Counted from the stretch's first letter, positions 30,012-37,080 are shown. The stretch: 37,238 nt of DNA from JBCBJX01 sp038522735 (GCA_038522735.1 JBCBJX010000021.1:1-37238), one strand, 5' to 3'. The notes: a model not told the origin generated them from the sequence alone. Made by a program: numbers and translations.

Positions 30012-30121
30012 GGCCGCGCCTCCAGCGTGTAGTCGCCGGTGAGCCACGTGAACGCGGCGCAGGCGCCCCAGGTGACGACGAAGATGAGGAGGAGGGCGCC
30101 CGCCCATTGCAGGCGGGTCAT
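30008..30121 (-). CDS. 37-aa single-pass membrane protein
   Basis: ATG 30121 to TGA 30008-30010, overlapping the ATG of the 92-aa membrane protein (ATGA). Product: MTRLQWAGALLLIFVVTWGA, then CAAFTWLTGDYTLEARP: one hydrophobic helix with a basic N-terminus. The coupling with another membrane protein supports a two-gene unit. No clear ribosome site was picked out upstream. Function unknown. Confidence 0.5.
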   Translation of the reverse strand: MTRLQWAGALLLIFVVTWGACAAFTWLTGDYTLEARP

Positions 30122-30151
30122 GACCGCACCAGAGTTTTACAATTCGGGCGG

Positions 30152-30163
30152 TTTAGGCCTAAA
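30152..30163. repeat. Perfect 12-bp palindrome beside att
   Basis: TTTAGGCCTAAA lies 44 bases before the tRNA-derived core, in a short AT-richer stretch between the leftward membrane genes and att. It could be an arm-type site for integrase or an accessory factor, or a regulatory site for the membrane genes. Only the palindrome is directly seen. Confidence 0.45.
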
Positions 30164-30206
30164 TTCTGGTCGAAGTTTTGGAGCGAAAGCCAGTATTTAT
30201 GCAGGT

Positions 30207-30260
30207 AGCATCGGTCTCCAAAACCGAGGGTCGGGGGTTCGAGCCCCTCCGCCCCTGCCA
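30207..30260 (+). other. Attachment site: 3' part of a Trp-tRNA gene
   Basis: 54 bases correspond to the anticodon arm, variable loop, T arm and 3' acceptor strand with CCA. Anticodon stem TCGGT/ACCGA (30211-30215, 30223-30227) with loop CTCCAAA, anticodon CCA at 30218-30220; T loop TTCGAGC; acceptor strand CGCCCCT, discriminator G and CCA (30258-30260). The matching 5' strand (AGGGGCG) and D arm are absent upstream, so this is an integration-made fragment, not a working tRNA. It bounds element 1 on the left and element 2 on the right. Confidence 0.85.
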
Positions 30261-30306
30261 GGCGGGACAGTCTCTAAGACGTTGATTTCTTTGAGGCCGT
30301 TCATAC

Positions 30307-31458
30307 TCAATTCCCACTCTCGCCAGTCGCGTTCACACTTTGACCCGCTAACAGGCGGCGTCCTTCGAGGCGCTTGGCCTGTGTCTGGCGGGCCTTCTCG
30401 ACCGTCCGCGGCGTGTAGGTCCGGTCGAGGCGCTTGTCCTTGTCGAGGTCGTTCGCGAGCATCGCAGCGCGCTCTTCGGGCGTAGCGGCGCCGAGCGCAG
30501 CCTCAAGGTTCGCCGACCGGCGGATGTCCTGAAATCGCCTGCGCTCATCATCGCCGAAGGCCTGCTTACGGACGAGGTCGAAGTCCGCGATGAAACGCGT
30601 CTTCGTATATTCGTGCGCGTCGCGGGACGTGCGGAGTATGGGCGCGTCCGGCGGCAGAGCGACGCCAAGGCTGGCGACGTAGGAATCGATTTCGGCCAGA
30701 AGCTCGGCAGTGATGGCGGCGAGGATCGCCCGCTTGGTCTTCGACCGTGCGCTATCGAACCATCCGCCGGCGCCGTCGCGGCTCAGCATGCCGGGGGAAA
30801 GGGCGCGAACATCGACCGGCTGCAGGGCGGCCTCCCATCCGATGCCGATAGCGAGGGCCATAGCGGGCTTTCCGATGGCGCGGGCGGCGTTGCGGAGAGC
30901 GGCGATCTCCGGCGCGCGCCAGAACTGTTGCCGCGCCGGCGGCTGACTGTTCTGCACGACGGACCAGGGCGACCGGTCGATGACGTGATGCTTGATCGCC
31001 GCGTTGAAGAGCGCTCGCGCAATCTTCACGGTCCGCCATCGGATGTTCGCGCTTTCCGCTTCCCATTGATCGAAGAGCGCCTCGGCTTCGGCCGGGCTGA
31101 TCGAATTCATTCGGCGCTCGCCGATCGCCGGACGGATCCGCTGCTCCCAGCAATGGCGCCATTCCTCACGCGTGGAGGCGCCTTTCTTCGCCCATGACGC
31201 CGTCTGCTGATATTTCTCGAACCAAGCGCCCACTGAGCCGTTCGGGAACGTCGCCGCAGACGGCTCTGGATCCGCCTTGCCCACCGCTTGGCGATACTCC
31301 GAATAGAGAGACCACGCGGCCGCCTCGGCCGATGGCCCTGCCTGCCCGAGCGGCGTGGACGCTGGCATGCCGGATTCAGCAGCCCGTTCCTTGCCAAGCT
31401 CGAAGAACGCGCGGTTGTTGCGGCGCACCCGGTAATAGGGAGGCCTCTTAAACGCCAT
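30307..31458 (-). CDS. int: Tyrosine integrase with an altered catalytic residue
   Basis: 383 residues from ATG 31458; 3' end 46 bases from the att core. The arm/core-binding half (about 75-175) is followed by the catalytic domain: ALAIGIGWEAALQPVDVRAL (about 201-220), SKTKRA (239-244, beta-hairpin Lys), FQDIRRSA (309-316, second Arg box, Arg313) and the nucleophile Tyr348 in DRTYTPRTVEKARQ. Compared with 'TG-x-R-x-x-D-x-L-x-L', the first catalytic Arg is Gln213 here. The His of the HxxR box is Gln310, which also occurs in active family members. It may be inactive or impaired. Confidence 0.85.
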   Translation of the reverse strand: MAFKRPPYYRVRRNNRAFFELGKERAAESGMPASTPLGQAGPSAEAAAWSLYSEYRQAVGKADPEPSAATFPNGSVGAWFEKYQQTASWAKKGASTREEWRHCWEQRIRPAIGERRMNSISPAEAEALFDQWEAESANIRWRTVKIARALFNAAIKHHVIDRSPWSVVQNSQPPARQQFWRAPEIAALRNAARAIGKPAMALAIGIGWEAALQPVDVRALSPGMLSRDGAGGWFDSARSKTKRAILAAITAELLAEIDSYVASLGVALPPDAPILRTSRDAHEYTKTRFIADFDLVRKQAFGDDERRRFQDIRRSANLEAALGAATPEERAAMLANDLDKDKRLDRTYTPRTVEKARQTQAKRLEGRRLLAGQSVNATGESGN

Positions 31459-31630
31459 TCGCTACCGCCCGATCCATGCGCGCCTGCAGGTCGTCGGCCT
31501 CATGATCATCCTGACCGCGAACAACCAGCCGAAGTTCCCGACCGCGCTTCACGACCTCGTAGTCCGTCAGTCCCGCGGCCTTCGCGGCTGCGATGAATTT
31601 GAGGGTCTGGGGGTCGGGCTTCGGCTCCAC
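31448..31630 (-). CDS. 60-aa hypothetical protein upstream of int
   Basis: ATG 31630 to a stop 10 bases inside the integrase start, so coupled to it. Product: MEPKPDPQTLKFIAAAKAAG, then LTDYEVVKRGRELRLVVRGQ, then an acidic helical tail. The alpha-beta layout is compact; the size and position would suit an excisionase or integrase cofactor, but no winged-helix motif is evident. Function open. Confidence 0.6.
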   Translation of the reverse strand: MEPKPDPQTLKFIAAAKAAGLTDYEVVKRGRELRLVVRGQDDHEADDLQARMDRAVANGV

Positions 31631-31645
31631 TAGGTTCTCCTCGGT

Positions 31646-32194
31646 CTACCCGCGCAATCCGAGACGGACGCGAGCAGTCGAGACGAACTCATCAAGCTGA
31701 ATTGCACCAAAGGCTTGATCTCGTCGGATCATCGCCTGATTTAGTCCCTCTTCAAAATCTCCGTAAACGTTTACGATGCTATGGTGGAGCGTGCCGTCCC
31801 AACGGTCCCGGCTGACAAAGAGCCAGGTTTCTCCGTCGGGAAACAAGCCGCCGTTCGGTCGTGTTTCCACAGGAGGGCCTAGGTCTTCATCTCCATAATT
31901 GCCGTAGCCGCCGCCGCCGTAGGCAAACTGCATAGCGATTTGTCCGGCTTCCGACGAACTGATGCCTAACCGGACAAGTTCGGCGGCGAGGCACAGTTGA
32001 ATTGCAGAGCGGACGCTAAGCAGCCTCATCGATCCGCTTTCACCAGAATCTTGGTCGTATTCACGCAAAAATATATGGCCTCGTGCGTACCAAGTGCGCG
32101 CCGTCGCTACCGGGATCCCAGCCGCCTCAGCGGCCCGTGAAATCTTAATGCCCGGTTGGTTTTCAGCAGGGAGCTTTTTCTGAGCGTGAGCCAT
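31646..32194 (-). CDS. MerR/AlpA-like transcriptional regulator
   Basis: 182 residues from ATG 32194 with GGAGG four bases upstream; the frame is open to 32248 but that part lies in the AT-rich promoter. Residues 14-42 (GIKISRAAEAAGIPVATART, then WYARGHIFL) are a MerR-type helix-turn-helix plus wing start. The middle (AIQLCLAAELVRLGISSSEA, then a Gly/Tyr-rich loop) and the end are effector or dimerisation regions, not recognised. In satellites an AlpA/MerR-type activator controls int and the island genes; that role is inferred. Confidence 0.7.
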   Translation of the reverse strand: MAHAQKKLPAENQPGIKISRAAEAAGIPVATARTWYARGHIFLREYDQDSGESGSMRLLSVRSAIQLCLAAELVRLGISSSEAGQIAMQFAYGGGGYGNYGDEDLGPPVETRPNGGLFPDGETWLFVSRDRWDGTLHHSIVNVYGDFEEGLNQAMIRRDQAFGAIQLDEFVSTARVRLGLRG

Positions 32195-32276
32195 GGTGCC
32201 TCCGATTGACCCATGCTCTAACGTATTTGATTTCGCACGACAACACAATTATTTTCGCATGTCTTAATTCCCATGA
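32195..32276 (-). promoter_or_regulatory. AT-rich regulatory gap upstream of the MerR-like gene
   Basis: 82 bases, clearly richer in A/T than the surroundings, between the regulator start and the preceding small ORF's stop. Read on the minus strand it has two TGCGAAA words about 22 bases apart (in CATGCGAAAATAA and CGTGCGAAATCAA) and AT-rich -10-like words. This is likely the promoter/operator of the regulator-int unit, separate from the head-gene transcript. No exact -35/-10 pair is assigned. Confidence 0.5.
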
Positions 32277-32453
32277 TCACGCGCCTTTTCGCTCGACCGC
32301 CTCGAGTCGCCCGGTCATCGCAGCGATGTCCGCCTGCAGAGAGGCGAGCCACACCAGTTCGGCGCGATCGTAGCGGCCGACAATGTCCTCCCCGATCTCG
32401 GCGAACAGCGCGGCGGCTTTGCGCCGAAGGTCGCGGGGCGTACGGGCCGGCAT
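32277..32453 (-). CDS. 58-aa helical protein after the adaptor
   Basis: ATG 32453 to the stop at 32277. Product: MPARTPRDLRRKAAALFAEI, then GEDIVGRYDRAELVWLASLQ, ending AAMTGRLEAVERKGA: a convincing amphipathic helical protein. No ribosome site is seen before the ATG, so translation would depend on the adaptor gene, whose ORF overlaps it by 139 bases in another frame. Could be a minor head protein or a regulator. Unknown. Confidence 0.5.
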   Translation of the reverse strand: MPARTPRDLRRKAAALFAEIGEDIVGRYDRAELVWLASLQADIAAMTGRLEAVERKGA

Positions 32454-32773
32454 GGTGAAAGCGGCGTGCGTCGCAACTCGATCCTGAGGTGCCCTTTGGC
32501 CCCGCCGGGATTGATGGGCCGGCCGAAGACGCGCCATAGCTCGCCGTCGATCTCGAGCTTGTCCCCCTCGCGCACATCGGCGTCCGGCGCCGCGTAGGCG
32601 ACGGCCTCGATGTCCGCCAGGCGCGCGCCGCCAAGGGCGACTTCCTCCGATGTCAGCGATCGAAGATGCACACGGACGGTAAAGAGCGGTTGGGGGAATT
32701 CATCCCGCCCGAGGTTCGAGTGCTGAGTGCGCACCAAGCGCGCCTCGGTCGTGAGGTGTCCCGCGAGGCTCAC
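32315..32773 (-). CDS. Head-tail adaptor (head closure) protein, extended 3' end
   Basis: GTG 32773 overlaps the connector's stop. Residues 1-103 (LAGHLTTEARLVRTQHSNLG, then QPLFTVRVHLRSLTSEEVAL, then EGDKLEIDGELWRVFGRPIN, then GGAKGHLRIELRRTP) form the usual head-closure beta-barrel of siphophage adaptors, which normally stop about here. Here the ORF continues 45 more residues of Pro/Ser/Cys/Arg-rich sequence that is the shadow of the 58-aa gene. The true end is probably lost by mutation or a frameshift. Confidence 0.65.
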   Translation of the reverse strand: MSLAGHLTTEARLVRTQHSNLGRDEFPQPLFTVRVHLRSLTSEEVALGGARLADIEAVAYAAPDADVREGDKLEIDGELWRVFGRPINPGGAKGHLRIELRRTPLSPCRPVRPATFGAKPPRCSPRSGRTLSAATIAPNWCGSPLCRRTSLR

Positions 32774-33294
32774 GCCGCGACCCGCACATAGGGCTGCAGC
32801 ATCCCGCGGACGGTTCGGTCCTCATCGGGGCTGAGATAGGTGAAGCCGACATCGCCGATCGATTCGCGACGGATCCTCATGCCATCCTTCGCCTCGTGCC
32901 AGAGGATTTCCGCGAGGCGCAACGCGGCCTCCGAAATCAGCGCCGGTATCTCTTCGAAGCCCGCGCGGTACGAGACGCGCCAGCGCGCCGTGCCGATCGC
33001 CCAATCGGAATTGGCGGCGTAGATGGCGCCGGCGTCGGGATCGACGCGATAGCCGGTTGCGGGTTCGTCGATATACACGTCTCGGATGCTCTGGACTGAG
33101 ACGATAGGCCGGTGACGGACGAAAAGCGCACGGTCGCCGCCATGATGAACTTCCGCAAAGCTCCTCGCTTCAACTGGCCGCGCAAGGTGCGCCTCCACGA
33201 TCGCGCACGCCTGCGTCGCGAAATCCAGAAGGGCGCCGTCTTCAGCCGCGCTCTCGCAGACGCGCTCCCTCAGTCTTGCGATCGAAATAAACAT
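32770..33294 (-). CDS. gp6-like head-tail connector
   Basis: 174 residues from ATG 33294 with AGGAGG about 6 bases upstream. N-terminal helices (FISIARLRERVCESAAEDGA, then ATQACAIVEAHLARPVEARS), a beta part (VDPDAGAIYAANSDWAIGTA, WRVSYRAGFEEIP) and C-terminal helices (ISEAALRLAEILWHEAKDGM) match the gp6-type connector of HK97-like phages. 'YRAGF-x-x-IP-x-x-I-x-x-A' is its hallmark. It forms a ring beneath the portal. Placed between portal and adaptor as expected. Confidence 0.85.
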   Translation of the reverse strand: MFISIARLRERVCESAAEDGALLDFATQACAIVEAHLARPVEARSFAEVHHGGDRALFVRHRPIVSVQSIRDVYIDEPATGYRVDPDAGAIYAANSDWAIGTARWRVSYRAGFEEIPALISEAALRLAEILWHEAKDGMRIRRESIGDVGFTYLSPDEDRTVRGMLQPYVRVAA

Positions 33295-33462
33295 GTCAGC
33301 CTCCTGAAAGATGGGCGCCCCCGGGCGGGGTCACCCGGGGGCTCGGCTCGCGGGGCTGTCCAAAGCCACCCAACCGTGTCGCGGTTTTTCGAAACCCGGC
33401 ACTCACGACTAATCCGGGTCCGCCGCTGCAGCTTTGATACTGCCCCTGGCGGCTGGGTCTCG
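33295..33462 (-). other. 168-bp gap with a strong hairpin before the connector
   Basis: No convincing gene. A perfect 9-bp stem GCCCCCGGG (33318-33326) and CCCGGGGGC (33335-33343) with an 8-base loop stands just before the connector's ribosome site (minus strand). A T-run is nearly absent, so it may be an attenuator, an RNA-processing site or a weak terminator between portal and connector. The remaining about 110 bases hold nothing I can name. Confidence 0.5.
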
Positions 33463-34518
33463 TTACTCCGTTTGCCAATCGACAAGCCGGAATGCAGCGG
33501 CGATTTCCTCGCCGCTGAGACCGGATTGTTTTCCGAGGCTGATCGCTTCGATGATGCCTGCGGCGGCGCGGGCCCGCCCGCCGGCGTCGAAGGCCTGCAG
33601 AGGTCGCATCACGTCGAGCGTCACGTCGGCTGCAAGCTTTCGGCTCGCCTCGGCCGCCATGAGTTCGGCCATCGGCTGCAGGGCCCACGATGCGAGGTGC
33701 CGCTGCGCCTCCCTGACGAGCGGCCCGGTCGTCGCCGGGCTCATCAGGGCGGGGAGGACGCCGAATGCGCCGCAGATCGCGTCTCGCGCCGCGGCGAGCG
33801 TTTCCCCGGTCATTGAGACTGACAGGTCGGGCGAGAGATTGACCGGGCGCCAGTCCGTGTTCGGACCGCCGACGCCGGTCACGTCGATGGCTTTTCGCAG
33901 GACCACCTTGCCGCGCTGGCGTTCAAAGCGTGCGTGGAGGCGTGTCAAATCCTCCGCATCCGGAAAGGGAAACGGCAGGACCTTCGAACCCAGCGAGCCC
34001 GTTTCGAAGGCGTCGCGCAGCGAGCTTTCGAGAGCGTCGAGAAGCCCCGCCGTGATCGAGGCGCGTCGAAGCGGCGCCTGGCCGTAATAGGGCGTCGCCG
34101 GGTCCGCCCCGATCCGAAAGTGCAGGACCTCGGCGGCCAGGGCCGTCCTCTGAGTGCCTCCACCCGCTTCGGAAATCGAGACGCGATAGGCCGCGGGCTC
34201 GCCGTCGCGCGTGCGGAGGTCCCAGTCGGCCGCGGGAATGAGGCGATCGTCGCCGATGAGGAACACCGCCTCGCCGCGCAGAGCGAGGGACCGGGCCGCG
34301 ATGGCGAGGGCCTGCGGCGTCAGAAGGTCCGTCCCCGTCACGTCGGCGACAGTGAGGCCGTTCTCCCACAGGCTGACGCAGGTCTGGACCGTGCCGGTCA
34401 GTTCGCCGATTCCACGGCGCCCGGAGATGTAGCTTTCCCGGGCCGCCATGATCTCGGCGGTGAATCCGGACGCCGCGGCTCGGGTCTCAGTTTTCGGCTT
34501 GCTCCACGGCCATCTCAT
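33463..34518 (-). CDS. HK97-type portal protein
   Basis: 351 residues from ATG 34518 with GGGAG upstream; the frame extends to 34554 but the ATG before RWPWSKPKTETRAA is preferred. Contains ESYISGRRGIGELTGTVQTC, LALRGEAVFLIGDD, AEVLHFRIGADPATPYYGQA, SLGSKVLPFPFP and AICGAFGVLPALMSP, the motifs of HK97-family portals ('G-x-a-y ... VlH-r ... P-l-x-x-a ... fgVPp'). The wing is a bit short. Follows protease and capsid in transcription, the reverse of the usual portal-protease-capsid order. Confidence 0.85.
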   Translation of the reverse strand: MRWPWSKPKTETRAAASGFTAEIMAARESYISGRRGIGELTGTVQTCVSLWENGLTVADVTGTDLLTPQALAIAARSLALRGEAVFLIGDDRLIPAADWDLRTRDGEPAAYRVSISEAGGGTQRTALAAEVLHFRIGADPATPYYGQAPLRRASITAGLLDALESSLRDAFETGSLGSKVLPFPFPDAEDLTRLHARFERQRGKVVLRKAIDVTGVGGPNTDWRPVNLSPDLSVSMTGETLAAARDAICGAFGVLPALMSPATTGPLVREAQRHLASWALQPMAELMAAEASRKLAADVTLDVMRPLQAFDAGGRARAAAGIIEAISLGKQSGLSGEEIAAAFRLVDWQTE

Positions 34519-34558
34519 CGGCCGCTCCCGCGCCAACGGTGAAGGTACGACCAATGCT

Positions 34559-34780
34559 TTATGCGTAGTACAAGTACCCCGCCCAAATAAAGTACGCCGT
34601 AAATCCGTACGTCAAATAAATGCGTAGTCGTTGCGCCCCGTTCAGTTCGTGTTTTTGGCTTTTGATGAAAACTGCTGCTAAGCCGGCAAGGAGGAACGCT
34701 CCGATCGAGTATTTCAGCGCCCGAAAGAATTTCGGGCCGTCTATCGAAAACCCGCTGACAGTCTGGTCGATGAGTTCCAT
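34559..34780 (-). CDS. Small two-helix membrane protein (moron-like)
   Basis: 73 residues from ATG 34780. Helices ALKYSIGAFLLAGLAAVFI (about 22-40) and IYLTYGFTAYFIWAGYLYY (about 54-72) with a basic loop between. It lies between protease and portal where no such gene is expected, in a patch that is richer in A/T than the flanking head genes. Both suggest later insertion. The ribosome site is weak. A TTGATA word upstream on the same strand may be part of its own promoter. Confidence 0.5.
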   Translation of the reverse strand: MELIDQTVSGFSIDGPKFFRALKYSIGAFLLAGLAAVFIKSQKHELNGAQRLRIYLTYGFTAYFIWAGYLYYA

Positions 34781-34882
34781 AGGACCGATAGCCTATTTGC
34801 TCGCGCGGTCTGTGTATCAAGGGGCGTTCGGGAGTCATAGCATTTTGCATCACGCCCTCCACCGACGGCGCGGGCCCAACGT

Positions 34883-35446
34883 CTAGAGCGAGCCGGCGGG
34901 CGGCGTCCAGCGCCGGGCCTCAACCTGCGCGTCCGGATAGGCCGGCTGGGTGACAACCGAGAACTCGTAGAGGAGCGCATCCTTTATCGTCCGTATAAGC
35001 GCACGGTTCTCGCCCTCTTCGGGGTTGTCCGGCTCCTCGGTGATTTCCTCGGCTTGTTCGGGCGGAACGACCCGTTCCGGCGGCATACGGAACCCAGGTG
35101 AGAGGCCGGTCGCGAGACCCGCGGTCAGCAGCGAAATCGCGTCGCGGCCGTGCTGGGTTTCCGCGATCAGCGGCGTGACGACCGCTGAGATCAAAAGCGC
35201 CGCAGCGGTTTCGGTAAAGGTCAGCGTGCCGGCGCGCTTTGAAGCGAGCGGCTTGTCGTAGCGGTGCCCGGCCAGGAGATAGATTTCCTCGGCGGGCTCC
35301 TCGATCCGAAACCGGAAGGCGCCGGGCGCGACGACCTCCTTACGCGGACGCCCCCGCCGGCCGCCGTCCGAGAGAAGGGCGGGCCGGTTGTAGGGGAACG
35401 AGCCCTGAAGCCGCACGGAGCCGTCAGACTCCCTGCGGACCCTCAA
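34883..35446 (-). CDS. Prohead protease (HK97/S78-like), start doubtful
   Basis: 187 residues if TTG 35446 is used; no good ribosome site precedes it. LAGHRYDKPLASKRAGTLTF (about 58-77, catalytic His in GH), LSPGFRM and LLYEFSVVTQPAYPDAQVEA (C-terminal, the 'E-x-S-V-V-x-x-PA-y' motif) are hallmarks of the HK97 prohead protease. A TGATG-coupled ATG at 35481 opens a frame MADLLHGAMGGDL that would join the protease by a one-base shift near 35447. So the gene may be frameshifted or its true start misread. It matures the capsid delta domain. Confidence 0.75.
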   Translation of the reverse strand: MRVRRESDGSVRLQGSFPYNRPALLSDGGRRGRPRKEVVAPGAFRFRIEEPAEEIYLLAGHRYDKPLASKRAGTLTFTETAAALLISAVVTPLIAETQHGRDAISLLTAGLATGLSPGFRMPPERVVPPEQAEEITEEPDNPEEGENRALIRTIKDALLYEFSVVTQPAYPDAQVEARRWTPPAGSL

Positions 35447-35482
35447 GGTCGCCGCCCATGGCGCCGTGCAGGAGGTCAGCCA

Positions 35483-36757
35483 TCAGGCCCGATCCTGAAC
35501 GTTGGTCAGGATTTCGAGTTGCTGCGGGCGGCTGACGGTCACGTCCATCGTCGAGAGCGCCGTGAGGCGAAGGCCGCCGCTCGCTGCGTCCGTGTACGCA
35601 TCGCGGACGAGGTCGATCGCGCCCCAGGTCGCGCAAAAGATCGGCGGGACGCCGCCGGTTACGGCAGTCAGGAGGCAGGTGTGTGCGCCTTTGTCCGTCG
35701 CGTCCTCGGGCTCCGAGGCGGGAAGGGCGTTATCCGAAATGACGACGTTCGCGGCGCTGAAACGCCGGGTGAAGCGATCCCATTCCGTGTCCGACGTTCC
35801 CGAGATCAGCGCATCGTCAAGGACGCTCCAGGTCAGTGGGCGGATGAGGAGGCGCGCCGCACTCGGGTTCATGGCGGCGTTCGCATCCATCATCCGCCGT
35901 ACGGCGTCCCGAAAGATCGAATAGGAGGCGATCGCGGAGACGTCCGTCGAAGTGATAGCGGGCGTTACGGTGAGGTTGAGAACGCCCGTAGGCTGGCCGT
36001 TGGAGCCCGATCCCTGAAACACCGCCGCGTCCATGGCCTCGCCGATCGCGCCGTTCATGTCGCGTCGCACGGCCGCCTCCAGTGCGGCGCCGGACTGTTT
36101 CAGCGTCTTACGGCTGATCGCCATCCGCACGCCGAGCGTATTGTCCGGCTTCATCGGCCGATCGACGGTCGTGTAGGCGACAGGATCGCCAATGTTCCCG
36201 CCTTCCGTCGCGGCCCAGGACGCGCTCACGGCTGAGGTCGTAACCGGGTACTCGATCTCGCCGGATCCGACGTTGACCATCCGGCAGCCCATGCGCGCCG
36301 CGACTGATTCCGCAAACAGGCGGTCGATAATCGGCGCCGTCGTCTTCGGGTCGGGCGTACCCGTCGAGACCGTCGAGCGCGTCTCAAGAGCTTCCCATGG
36401 GACGGGGAGGCCGCGATAGCCGCCTTGCGAGCGTAGCTCTTCGACCACCTCGGCCGTGCGTCCGTCGAGAGCGCGCCCTTCGTCGATAGAGAGCGCGACC
36501 TGGCGCACTTCGAAGCCCGCAACCAGCTCGGCCCATTCCGAGCCCTCGCGGCTCTCAAAGTCGTCTTTCGCCGCCCGGCGCTCTTCATCCTCGCCGACAA
36601 GGGCGGCCCGATAGCGGGTCTCGTTCGTGCGGTATTCCGCGTCGAGCGTTTCCATCGAAAGCGTTTCGTCCTCGGTCGGCTCCGGCTTCGCCGCGAGCGT
36701 CGCGAGTTCCTGGCGGATTTCCGACTGGCGCCGGGCGATCTTGACAGACTGCAGCAT
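35483..36757 (-). CDS. Major capsid protein, HK97 fold
   Basis: 424 residues from ATG 36757 with AAGGAAATAGG upstream; the frame extends to 36850 but this start has the ribosome site and lies 2 bases after the HNH stop. The N-terminus (about 1-110) is a charged coiled coil, the delta/scaffold domain. Then TTAPIIDRLFAESVAARMGC, EIEYPVTTSAVSASWAATEG, RMAISRKTLKQSGAALEAAV, DMNGAIGEAMDAAVFQGSGS, NGQPTGVLN: classic HK97 E-loop, spine helix and P-domain motifs. It forms the shell. Confidence 0.9.
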   Translation of the reverse strand: MLQSVKIARRQSEIRQELATLAAKPEPTEDETLSMETLDAEYRTNETRYRAALVGEDEERRAAKDDFESREGSEWAELVAGFEVRQVALSIDEGRALDGRTAEVVEELRSQGGYRGLPVPWEALETRSTVSTGTPDPKTTAPIIDRLFAESVAARMGCRMVNVGSGEIEYPVTTSAVSASWAATEGGNIGDPVAYTTVDRPMKPDNTLGVRMAISRKTLKQSGAALEAAVRRDMNGAIGEAMDAAVFQGSGSNGQPTGVLNLTVTPAITSTDVSAIASYSIFRDAVRRMMDANAAMNPSAARLLIRPLTWSVLDDALISGTSDTEWDRFTRRFSAANVVISDNALPASEPEDATDKGAHTCLLTAVTGGVPPIFCATWGAIDLVRDAYTDAASGGLRLTALSTMDVTVSRPQQLEILTNVQDRA

Positions 36758-36759
36758 AC

Positions 36760-37080
36760 CTATTTCCTTCCGTTCGCTGTTTGTTCCATAAGTGATTTCA
36801 CAGCAGTTTTCCACTTCAATCGTTCCGGATGCGGCGGGTCGAAGCCGCATTCGAGACGGGTTTTCTCTGCATGATGCCGCGGGCAGAGGAGTTGCAGGTT
36901 TTCAAGGTCCCAAGCGAGTTGCGGGTGGGTGCGGACGGGCTTGATGTGATCGACTTCCAGCGGCTCGCCGCAACCGCAGACGGCGCATTTGTAGCCATCG
37001 CGTTCGAGCACGATCTTCCGCAGGCGTTTCCAACGCTGCGTTCCAACGATGCGGGCGGAATGGCGGAAATGCTTTTTCAT
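36760..37080 (-). CDS. HNH endonuclease (packaging associated)
   Basis: 106 residues from ATG 37080, which overlaps the TerL stop (ATGA). Cys32-x-x-Cys35, the DH pair (44-45) in EVDHIKPV, Asn61, and CPRHH (66-70) complete the zinc-bearing HNH (beta-beta-alpha-metal) site. In HK97-like phages an HNH protein next to terminase is needed for cos cleavage together with TerL. Position between TerL and capsid fits that job. HNH proteins are also common homing elements. Confidence 0.88.
   Translation of the reverse strand: MKKHFRHSARIVGTQRWKRLRKIVLERDGYKCAVCGCGEPLEVDHIKPVRTHPQLAWDLENLQLLCPRHHAEKTRLECGFDPPHPERLKWKTAVKSLMEQTANGRK

Larger units (their letters stand above)
1..30260 (+). mobile_element. 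P22-like prophage (element 1), left end outside window
   Basis: One continuous set of phage modules: replication, TerS/TerL, P22-type portal, scaffold, coat, gp4/gp10-like stabilisation proteins, ejection proteins, tailspike, lysis, control region and accessory genes. No tape-measure, tail tube or sheath gene is seen, which fits a short-tailed virion. The right boundary is set by the Trp-tRNA 3' fragment ending at 30260. The left boundary and an integrase are not in the window; a partial gene is cut at base 1. The assignment as an integrated prophage rather than a phage contig is inferred from the att fragment and the second element beside it. Confidence 0.8.

Noticed and set aside
30130..30260. 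Complete Trp-tRNA gene
   Set aside because: The 5' acceptor strand and D arm cannot be found upstream; only the 3' part is present.
33296..33688. Minus-strand frame across the portal end and the following gap
   Set aside because: Gly/Arg/Pro-rich with no start signal; overlaps the real portal C-terminus in another frame.
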